Shown here piece by piece: positions 24,418 to 30,912 of a stretch of 47,808 bases of DNA (the first letter of the stretch is position 1; every line of letters begins with the position of its first letter). The DNA comes from Candidatus Borkfalkia stercoripullorum (GTDB lineage: Bacteria > Bacillota > Clostridia > Christensenellales > Borkfalkiaceae), in assembly GCA_019119395.1 (NCBI GenBank), contig DWXC01000025.1, forward strand, positions 1 to 47,808, given 5' to 3'. Both the position numbers and the translations under genes were made by a program. Under the pieces are notes generated by a model. The model searched no databases. It was not told the origin of the DNA and was given only the letters and a program-made list of their open reading frames with translations.

Positions 24418-24456
24418 ATTACAAATTTATTACAAATTTTACAATTGTATTATACA
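24418..24456 (+). promoter_or_regulatory. Pho box upstream of the Na/Pi cotransporter
   Basis: Two exact tandem copies of ATTACAAATTT (24418-24428 and 24429-24439), the same 11-mer that opens the pstS Pho box, with weaker units to the left. A possible -10 TATACA lies at 24451-24456. The gene is thus predicted to be co-regulated with pstS by PhoBR. Confidence 0.75.
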
Positions 24457-24520
24457 ACTTTGCCTTACAATGGATGCAGAACCATATTTTGCGAAAGAAA
24501 TACCTGTAAGGGAGAGTTTT

Positions 24521-26173
24521 ATGGATTACGTAATGTCGGTCGTAGAGCTTTTGGCGGGGCTGGGAGCGTTCCTGCTCGGCTTCAAATTTTTGTCGGACAA
24601 TATCGAAAAGCTCGCGATGAACAAACTGCGGGGATGGTTCGACGGCCTCGCAAAGAGCAAATGGAGCCGCGTGGCGGGCGTCGGCATCGGCGCGGGCGTC
24701 ACGGCGATCATCCAGAGTTCGTCGGCGACGACGGTCATGGTCGTCGGCTTCGTGAACGTCGGCATCATGTCGCTGTATCAGGCGACTTCCGTCATCATGG
24801 GCGCTAACATCGGCACGACGATCACGGCGCACATCGCGTCTTTGCAGAGCATCAACGTCATCGGCTTCGTTACCGTGCTTACCTGCGTGGGCGTGTTCAT
24901 GGAGATGCTCTCCAAAAACGAAAAGGTCAAAACGGTGGGCCTTATGATCGCGGGGCTGGGGCTCGTCTTTATCGGGCTCGACGTCATGTCGGGCGCCATG
25001 GAGATCTACCGCGAGAACCAGGCGATCATCGACTTCCTCGACAGGGCGACCAATCCTTTCGTGCTCCTTCTGGTCGGCGTCGGCTTTACGGCGCTGGTGC
25101 AGTCGAGTTCGGCGGTCACTTCCCTCATCATCGTCATGGCGGGGGAAGGCCTCATCATCGGCGGCGCGGGCACGAACGCGGTCTTGTTCCTCGTTTTGGG
25201 CAGCAACATCGGCACGTGCATCACGGCGATCCTCTCGTCGATCGGCGCGAGCACCAACGCCAAGCGCGCGAGCCTCATCCACCTCATGTTCAACGTGTTC
25301 GGCACGGTGATATTCACGGTATTCCTTTTGGTGTGGCCGGGGTTCATGAGCGCTACGCTCGCGAAGTGGTTCCCCGACGCGGGCAGGCAGATCGCCATGT
25401 TCCATACCTTTTTCAACGTCGTTTGCACCCTCATTTTCCTGCCGTTCACCCGCGTCTTTGTAAAGATCGCCACAAAACTCATCCGCGACAAAAAGGTGCC
25501 CGAAGGCAAGAGCGTGGAAGAAAAATCGGCGTCTCTTCTCGACGCGCGTTTCCTCAAAACGCCGTCCATCGCCATCGCGCAGGCCAATAAGGAAACGGCG
25601 GTCATGGCGGGGCTTTCCATGGAAGCGCTCGACACGGCTTTCAAAGCCTTCCTCGAAGGCGACGAGTCCGCGAAGGAAAGGGTGGAGGCGCTCAACAAAG
25701 AGGCTGCCGACCTCGGCAAAAGCATCGTCGATTACCTGATACGCATTTCTTCCGAAGACGTGATGCGCGAGGACGAAAAGACGGTCTCCGCCATACACCA
25801 CGCGACGGGCGACATTCTCCGTATCGGCGAACTTGCCGACAACATCACAAAGTATACCCGCAACTGCAAGCGCGACAACATCGAATTTTCCCGTGGCGTA
25901 TTAAATTCGCTCGAACAGATGTACGATAAGATCTGCGACCTTTACGAAAACACCCTCGAAGTGTTCGAAAAGAAGGACATCACGGCGATCAAAGCCGTGG
26001 ACGCGGTCGAAGACGAGATCGACGCCGACCGCCGCACGATCATAGACGACCACATCCGCCGGCTCAACGAGGGCAGATGCAAACCCGCGTCCAGCGGCGT
26101 GTTCATCAACCTTGTGGGCAACCTCGAGCGTGCCGCAGACCATCTCACATACGTCGCGCATGCGTTTGACTAA
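24521..26173 (+). CDS. Na/Pi cotransporter family protein with C-terminal PhoU-like domain
   Basis: 550 residues. The N-terminal half holds the paired Na/Pi-cotransporter repeats with the signature QSSSA twice: IIQSSSATTVMVVGFV and LVQSSSAVTSLIIVM, each followed by GANIGTT- or GSNIGTC-type loops. The C-terminal ~200 residues are a helical PhoU-like bundle (NLERAADHLTYVA at the end). The family moves phosphate with sodium, possibly outward in bacteria. AAGGGAG lies before the ATG at 24521; an upstream ATG (24470) lacks a ribosome site. A Pho box precedes it. Confidence 0.92.
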   Translation: MDYVMSVVELLAGLGAFLLGFKFLSDNIEKLAMNKLRGWFDGLAKSKWSRVAGVGIGAGVTAIIQSSSATTVMVVGFVNVGIMSLYQATSVIMGANIGTTITAHIASLQSINVIGFVTVLTCVGVFMEMLSKNEKVKTVGLMIAGLGLVFIGLDVMSGAMEIYRENQAIIDFLDRATNPFVLLLVGVGFTALVQSSSAVTSLIIVMAGEGLIIGGAGTNAVLFLVLGSNIGTCITAILSSIGASTNAKRASLIHLMFNVFGTVIFTVFLLVWPGFMSATLAKWFPDAGRQIAMFHTFFNVVCTLIFLPFTRVFVKIATKLIRDKKVPEGKSVEEKSASLLDARFLKTPSIAIAQANKETAVMAGLSMEALDTAFKAFLEGDESAKERVEALNKEAADLGKSIVDYLIRISSEDVMREDEKTVSAIHHATGDILRIGELADNITKYTRNCKRDNIEFSRGVLNSLEQMYDKICDLYENTLEVFEKKDITAIKAVDAVEDEIDADRRTIIDDHIRRLNEGRCKPASSGVFINLVGNLERAADHLTYVAHAFD

Positions 26174-26194
26174 ACGGGGTTTCTGTGTTAAAAT
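26166..26194 (+). promoter_or_regulatory. phoBR promoter
   Basis: TTGACT (26166-26171), 17-bp spacer, TAAAAT (26189-26194). The -35 box overlaps the stop codon of the Na/Pi gene. No 11-bp repeats are seen here, so phoBR may be expressed constitutively. Confidence 0.65.
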
Positions 26195-26250
26195 AAAATA
26201 GCCGATGCGGGGCACGGAACGTGCGCCGCGGGGCAGAGGTATCACGGTTC

Positions 26251-26907
26251 ATGGAAAAGAAAGTTTATTTACTCGAGGACGATAAAACGATCGGCGAACT
26301 CGTGCGGTGCGCGCTCGAAATGTCGGGCATATCCGTCGAATGTTTCGAAACGGTGGCGGATTTTCTCGCCGCGGCCGACAAACAGCCGCCCGCGGTGGCG
26401 CTCCTCGACATCATGCTCCCCGACGGGAACGGGCTCGACGTGCTCGCAAAACTCAAACAAAAGTATCCGTCCGTGGGGGTCATCATGCTCTCTGCTCTGG
26501 GGCAGGAAACGGACAAAGTGCGCGGGCTCAACCTCGGGGCGGACGATTATATATCCAAGCCTTTCGGCGTTCTGGAACTCACGGCGCGCGTCAACGCCCT
26601 TCTGCGCCGTTCGGGAGGGAACGCCTCGCTCGTGCGCGGCAACCTCTCTTTGGACGAAGAGACGATGACGGCTACCCTTCGCGGGGTCAAACTCGAACTC
26701 AACAACAAGGAATTCAATCTGCTCAAATACCTCATGCAGAAAGAGGGCAAAGCGCTCACGCGCGAAAACATCCTCAACGCCGTGTGGGGTTACGACGAGG
26801 GCGAAACGCGCACGGTCGACAACCACGTCGCGCGGCTCCGCAAACTGGGCATCGACTATATCGAAACGGTGTTCGGCGTCGGCTATAAATTCGTGTATAA
26901 AGATTAA
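26251..26907 (+). CDS. phoB: Response regulator PhoB/PhoP, OmpR family
   Basis: 218 residues. Receiver domain with acidic pocket Asp10/Asp11, phospho-acceptor Asp53 (LLDIMLPDG), Ser81 and Lys103 (SKPF), then a winged-helix DNA-binding domain (about 125-218) ending TVFGVGYKF. Given its place between a Pho-boxed transporter and a PhoR-like kinase, it is the likely activator of pstS and the Na/Pi gene. The start at 26251 fits the receiver fold; the ribosome site (AGAGG) is weak. Confidence 0.9.
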   Translation: MEKKVYLLEDDKTIGELVRCALEMSGISVECFETVADFLAAADKQPPAVALLDIMLPDGNGLDVLAKLKQKYPSVGVIMLSALGQETDKVRGLNLGADDYISKPFGVLELTARVNALLRRSGGNASLVRGNLSLDEETMTATLRGVKLELNNKEFNLLKYLMQKEGKALTRENILNAVWGYDEGETRTVDNHVARLRKLGIDYIETVFGVGYKFVYKD

Positions 26908-26978
26908 ACGACATAAAAAAGAGCGCCGCGTCCGTCCCTGCCTCCGCAGGCGGGCGCGTACTTTTTCGGGAGATCGTT

Positions 26979-28634
26979 ATGAGAAAACGTCTGCTCGCGG
27001 CACTGCTCTCGATCACGGTCGTAGGCATTTTGCTGCTCGCCGCGCTGTTTACCGACATTTTCTACGACAATTCGGTGGAAAGCGCCAAAAATCAGCTCCG
27101 CGTCTATATGAACTTTTTCGACGTTTCCGCCCCGTTCACGCAGGAGAGCGCGGAAACGTATGCCGAAAAGACGGGCGCGCGCGTCACCTTCATGCAGGCG
27201 GACGGCACCGTCGTCGCCGACAGTTTCGCGCCCGTGCAGGGCGAAACGCGCGAGGACAGGGAAGAAGTGCGCGCCGCCATAGCGCAGGGCGAGGGCTTTG
27301 CCGTGCGCGAAAGCGACACCGTGGGCGAAAACATGATCTATTACTGCGTGCGCATCGACGGCGGGGGGAGCGTGCCCGCGGGTTCGCTCGTGCGCGTCGG
27401 CATCACGCTGAATACGGGGCTTTCCTTTTTCGTGGACGCGCTCCCCACGATCGTCTGGTTTCTCGTCCTCGATATCCTCTGCTGCCTGATTTTTGCCTGG
27501 CTTCTGACGAGCGCCGTCTTAAAACCCGTGGAGGATCTCACCAAGGAATTCGCGACCGCGTCCGGCAAAGAGGTGTGGACGAAGTATGCGGAACTCAAAC
27601 CCCTTGCAAAACTGATGAACGAGATGAACGCCGACATCGGAGACAAAGTCGCGCGCATCAAAGAGGATATCCGCATCGAAAAACTCGTGCTCGACAGCAT
27701 GGAACACGGCATCGCCATTTTCCGCACCCCATCCGACGTCATCCTCATCAACAAGACGGCCGCGCGCCTTTTGAACTATGAAGAGAACGAGCCCGTCCCG
27801 CTCTTTTCGGAGGATCAGGAGGTCGCCGACGTCCTCGCTTCGGGCGAATCGGCGTCCCTTTACCGCAAGATCGGGGAAAAGGACTACAACTTCCGCTTTA
27901 CATTAGGCGAGCCGAACGTGCTTCTCATCACCGACGTGACCGAATCGATGGCGGCTGCCCGCTCGAAAAACGAGTTTATCGCCAACGTCACGCACGAAAT
28001 GAATACGCCGCTCACCTCTATCAAGGGCTTTGCCGAACTCATCGGCGCGGGCGCGGTGCCGCCCGAACGCATACAGGGTATGGCGAAAACGATCATCAAA
28101 CAGAGCGACCGCCTCGCCAACCTCATCCGCTCCATCATCAACTTTTCCGCGATCGACAGCGACGAACTGCCCGATTACGAAGTGAACGTGTCCGAACTCA
28201 TCGCGGAACTCATCGGCGGGTTCGAACCCAAACTGCGCCAAAAGAACATCGCGCTCCGCATGGACGTGGAGCAGGGCGTAAAAGTAATGTCGCGGCGGGA
28301 GCGGCTCGTGGAAATACTCAACAACCTCGTCAGCAACGGTATCCGCTACAACAAAGAGGGCGGCTCGCTCGAAATTTCGCTTACGGGCGGAAAGCAGCCC
28401 CGCCTGGTCGTGCGCGATACGGGCATCGGGCTGTCCGCGGAGGACAAAACGCGCATTTTCGACCGTTTTTATACGGTCGACAAATCGCACAACGGCGCGG
28501 GCGGCGGTTTCGGGCTGGGGCTTGCGATCGTTAAAAAACTGTGCCTGCGCGCGGGGTGGGAACTCAAAGTGGAAAGCACCCTCGGCGAAGGCACGGCGTT
28601 CATCATCGATTTCTGCCAAAAAAAAGAACAATAA
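26979..28634 (+). CDS. phoR: Sensor histidine kinase PhoR
   Basis: 551 residues. Membrane segments near 5-24 and 155-180 flank an extracytoplasmic sensor domain of about 130 residues. HAMP-like and PAS-like regions (about 180-320) come next. The phospho-acceptor His339 is in NVTHEMNTPLTSIKGFAE (HEMN rather than the common HELR). The ATPase domain shows NNLVSNGIRYN, DTGIGLS, FDRFYTVDKSH and GFGLGLAIVK. It lies 71 nt after phoB and should phosphorylate it under phosphate limitation, restrained by PhoU-Pst. Confidence 0.9.
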   Translation: MRKRLLAALLSITVVGILLLAALFTDIFYDNSVESAKNQLRVYMNFFDVSAPFTQESAETYAEKTGARVTFMQADGTVVADSFAPVQGETREDREEVRAAIAQGEGFAVRESDTVGENMIYYCVRIDGGGSVPAGSLVRVGITLNTGLSFFVDALPTIVWFLVLDILCCLIFAWLLTSAVLKPVEDLTKEFATASGKEVWTKYAELKPLAKLMNEMNADIGDKVARIKEDIRIEKLVLDSMEHGIAIFRTPSDVILINKTAARLLNYEENEPVPLFSEDQEVADVLASGESASLYRKIGEKDYNFRFTLGEPNVLLITDVTESMAAARSKNEFIANVTHEMNTPLTSIKGFAELIGAGAVPPERIQGMAKTIIKQSDRLANLIRSIINFSAIDSDELPDYEVNVSELIAELIGGFEPKLRQKNIALRMDVEQGVKVMSRRERLVEILNNLVSNGIRYNKEGGSLEISLTGGKQPRLVVRDTGIGLSAEDKTRIFDRFYTVDKSHNGAGGGFGLGLAIVKKLCLRAGWELKVESTLGEGTAFIIDFCQKKEQ

Positions 28635-28648
28635 CGCGAAGGAAAGAA

Positions 28649-28685
28649 GAGCGCGGCGCAAAGTTTTGCGCCGCGCTCCTTTTTT
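28649..28685. terminator. Terminator after phoBR
   Basis: GAGCGCGGCGCAAA (28649-28662) with TTTGCGCCGCGCTC (28665-28678), then CTTTTTT. It overlaps the end of the convergent gene at 28684. Confidence 0.9.
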
Positions 28686-29229
28686 ACGGTTCGAACTGAT
28701 TTAAATACAGGGCGGCGTTCACGCCGACGTCAAGCCCCGTGCGCATGCCGTCGTCCCAATAAGCCGCCTCTTCGACGAAAGAAACGTTTTCCATGCAATC
28801 GCACAGTTTTTGAATGGTTTCCGTCTCCTGTTTGAAATCTTTTTCCAATTTTTTGATCATCCGCTCGCTTTTGGCGGCCGCGCGTTTATGCTCTTCGCTT
28901 TGATAATATTTGCCGTGCGACTCGGAAACGTTTTGCCTGAGCGGTTTAAACCCTCTTCCGTCAAGTTTCCCGAATCCGCGGAAAGTTTCCAACCCCGCGA
29001 GTATGCCGCACAAAAGCCCCTCCGCAAAGCGGTCTTTCAAATACAAAACCCATTGCCGCGCGAGCAGGGAGCGCAGCGCCTGCAATTTTTTGTACAGCCT
29101 GGCGGAGCGCGCCGCAACTTCATCTAACAGCGCGACCGTGTCTTTGCGGAATTTTAAAAGCGCCGCGCCCTGCGCCCTGCTGACGGGCGGCGCACAGTTT
29201 TTCAAAAGTTTTTCGATCGTTTTTTGCAT
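28684..29229 (-). CDS. Hypothetical helical protein
   Basis: 181 residues that I do not recognise. Mostly alpha-helical and basic. The end (AAYWDDGMRTGLDVGVNAALYL) has the look of a short conserved motif. No membrane segment or signal peptide. It is divergent from a small XRE regulator and has its own promoter, whose -35 box overlaps a perfect palindrome, so the XRE protein may control it. No clear ribosome site precedes the ATG at 29229. The function is unknown. Confidence 0.6.
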   Translation of the reverse strand: MQKTIEKLLKNCAPPVSRAQGAALLKFRKDTVALLDEVAARSARLYKKLQALRSLLARQWVLYLKDRFAEGLLCGILAGLETFRGFGKLDGRGFKPLRQNVSESHGKYYQSEEHKRAAAKSERMIKKLEKDFKQETETIQKLCDCMENVSFVEEAAYWDDGMRTGLDVGVNAALYLNQFEP

Positions 29230-29260
29230 AGCCGTTTATTTATTATGTTTCGTTTGCTAT

Positions 29261-29305
29261 ATTATAGCGCATATTATAGTATGCAGTCAAATAAAACTGC
29301 ATACT
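29261..29305 (-). promoter_or_regulatory. Divergent promoter region with palindromic operator
   Basis: Minus-strand TTGACT (29285-29290), 18-bp spacer, TATAAT (29261-29266). A perfect 10-bp inverted repeat AGTATGCAGT (29278-29287) and ACTGCATACT (29296-29305), separated by CAAATAAA, covers the -35 box and lies 19 bp before the XRE start. It is a likely operator for that XRE regulator, controlling both directions. Confidence 0.65.
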
Positions 29306-29323
29306 TTAGTTTAAAATGAGGGT

Positions 29324-29533
29324 ATGAACAATAAGTTGCCCGAACGTTTGAATGAACTGTTGCGGGATAGAAACATATCGCAAAGAAAACTTGCAAAAGC
29401 AATCGAGGTAACTTCCGCAACCGTTTCCGCGTGGTGCAGGGGTATCAAGCAACCCACGGCAGACAATATCGTTGCTTTGGCAAAATATTTCGGAGTATCA
29501 ACCGATTATTTGTTAGGATTTTCCGATTACTGA
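29324..29533 (+). CDS. Small XRE-family DNA-binding regulator
   Basis: 69 residues, a single Cro/CI helix-turn-helix: RNISQRKLAKAIEVTSATVSAWCRG, then QPTADNIVALAKYFGVSTDYLLGFSDY. No further domain, so probably a dimeric repressor. A TAAAAT (29312-29317) stands 6 nt before the ATG and no usable ribosome site exists, so the mRNA may be leaderless. AGTCAAATAAAA lies 39 nt upstream of the start, as it does before the second XRE gene. Confidence 0.88.
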   Translation: MNNKLPERLNELLRDRNISQRKLAKAIEVTSATVSAWCRGIKQPTADNIVALAKYFGVSTDYLLGFSDY

Positions 29534-29610
29534 TAAGCGGGCTCAAACAGCCTACGGCGGACAATATCATTTCGGCGGCGGAATTTTTCGGCGTGAGCGA
29601 ATACCGATAA
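29533..29610 (+). pseudogene. Broken third XRE copy
   Basis: Reading from 29533 gives ISGLKQPTADNIISAAEFFG, then VSEYR and a stop. This is the second half of an XRE protein like its two neighbours, without the first half of the helix-turn-helix. It starts at the stop codon of the first XRE gene, so a tandem array of three has lost part of the middle copy. Confidence 0.7.
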
Positions 29611-29647
29611 ACGGGGGCAATGAGATTATAACTTAACAATAGTTTAA

Positions 29648-29679
29648 AGTCAAATAAAAATTTAACAAAAGTTTATAAT
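29648..29679 (+). promoter_or_regulatory. Promoter region of the second XRE gene
   Basis: AGTCAAATAAAA (29648-29659), identical to 29285-29296 before the first XRE gene and at nearly the same distance from the start codon (38 versus 39 nt). TATAAT (29674-29679) lies 6 nt before the GTG start. The shared 12-mer may be a regulator site. Confidence 0.55.
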
Positions 29680-29685
29680 TAAGGC

Positions 29686-29895
29686 GTGGAAAACAAATTC
29701 GGTCTGCGCCTGCAAGAATTGATGAAAGAAAAGGGATATAAATTACAGGATATCGCCAAAGCCGTGCATGTGTCGCAGACGGCGGTATCTTATTGGATCA
29801 GGGGATTGCGCCAGCCTACGGCGGAGAACATCGTCGCGTTGGCGAAGTTTTTCGGCGTTTCTGCCGATTATCTGCTCGGTCTGACCGATTATTGA
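29686..29895 (+). CDS. Second small XRE-family regulator
   Basis: 69 residues from a GTG start, the same length as the first XRE protein. Helix-turn-helix in YKLQDIAKAVHVSQTAVSYWIRG, then QPTAENIVALAKFFGVSADYLLGLTDY, nearly identical in the second half. The TATAAT 6 nt before the start codon again suggests a leaderless message. Two GC-rich hairpins follow before trxB. Target genes are not evident, apart from the genes of the cluster itself. Confidence 0.87.
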   Translation: MENKFGLRLQELMKEKGYKLQDIAKAVHVSQTAVSYWIRGLRQPTAENIVALAKFFGVSADYLLGLTDY

Positions 29896-29912
29896 ACGAA
29901 CGAAATAACGTC

Positions 29913-29993
29913 AAGCGGCGGCGCAGGGTTTCCCTGCGCCGCCGCTTTGACAGATATTTTAAGCCCCCGCGCCTTTTGCAAAAGGCGCGGGGG
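29913..29993. terminator. Two strong hairpins between the convergent XRE and trxB genes
   Basis: First stem 29913-29928 with 29932-29947 (16 bp, loop TTT, then TTTG-like end). Second stem 29964-29977 with 29980-29993 (14 bp). They separate converging transcription units; T tracts are short. Confidence 0.65.
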
Positions 29994-29999
29994 CGCTTG

Positions 30000-30911
30000 T
30001 TACAGGCTTTCCAGATACAGCGAAGCGTTCGTCGCCGCGACGGCGCCGTCGCCCACGGCGGTGGATACCTGCCGCACCGCTTTCGTGCGGCAGTCGCCCG
30101 CCACGAACAGTCCCTCCGTGCGCGTCTTGCAGCTTTCGTCCGCTACGATATAGCCCGCGGCGTCCAGATCGACCAGGTTCGCAAAAGCCGCGTTGTCCGG
30201 TTCCTGCCCGATCGCCACGAACACGGCGGGTATCTCCTGCCGGCAGAGGTTGCCGTCTTTATCGGTGTATTCTATGGCTTCCAGTTCGTCTTTGCCGACA
30301 AATCCGACGACGTTCGTGTTCGGCCGCACTTCGATGTTCTCTTTCGCGCGCAGCGCTTTTACGAGGCTCTCGTCGCCGAAAAATTTGTCGAACAGGGTGT
30401 ACATGTACACCTTTTTGCAGTAACCCGAAAGGAGCAGCGCGTATTGCAGGGCGGAGTTCGCGTCGCCGATGACGGCGACTTCCTTCCCCTTATAAAAAGG
30501 CCCGTCGCACACGGCGCAGTAATATACGCCCCTGCCCACGAGGTCTTCGCGGTTTTCCTTGGTTTTAAGGTGTTTGTGTTTTACGCCCGCGGCGATGATG
30601 ACGCTCTTTGCGGAATATTCACTGTATTCCGTCTTTACGGCAAAGCTCTTGTCCGCAAGTTTTTCGATGTGCACCGCCTTTTCGATCTCCACTTCCGCGC
30701 CGAGGTCGGTGATCTGTTCGAACAGGTTGTCCGCGAATGCCTCGCCGCTGATCTCTTTGATCGAAGGGTAGTTTTCCAGCCGCGGAGAGGTGGCGATCTG
30801 CCCGCCGAGGCTGTCGCCTTCCAACACGAGCACTTTTTTTCCGTTGCGGAGAGCATAGAGCGCGGAGGTCATGCCTGCCGCGCCCGCTCCGATAATGATG
30901 ATGTCGTACAT
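30000..30911 (-). CDS. trxB: Thioredoxin reductase-like flavoprotein, NADPH motif altered
   Basis: 303 residues. FAD-binding GAGAAGMTSALYA at the N-terminus, redox pair Cys132/Cys135 in YCAVCDGPF, and the C-terminal FAD motif GLFVAGDCR. In the second nucleotide domain the usual GGGNSA reads GDANSA, and the HRRxxxR motif that holds NADPH phosphate is replaced by YTLFDKFF. Such loss is known in ferredoxin-dependent reductases (FFTR) of Clostridia, so the electron donor may be ferredoxin rather than NADPH. It starts 1 nt after the nrdD stop, and NrdD carries a fused redoxin, its likely substrate. Confidence 0.9.
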   Translation of the reverse strand: MYDIIIIGAGAAGMTSALYALRNGKKVLVLEGDSLGGQIATSPRLENYPSIKEISGEAFADNLFEQITDLGAEVEIEKAVHIEKLADKSFAVKTEYSEYSAKSVIIAAGVKHKHLKTKENREDLVGRGVYYCAVCDGPFYKGKEVAVIGDANSALQYALLLSGYCKKVYMYTLFDKFFGDESLVKALRAKENIEVRPNTNVVGFVGKDELEAIEYTDKDGNLCRQEIPAVFVAIGQEPDNAAFANLVDLDAAGYIVADESCKTRTEGLFVAGDCRTKAVRQVSTAVGDGAVAATNASLYLESL

Positions 30912-30912
30912 A

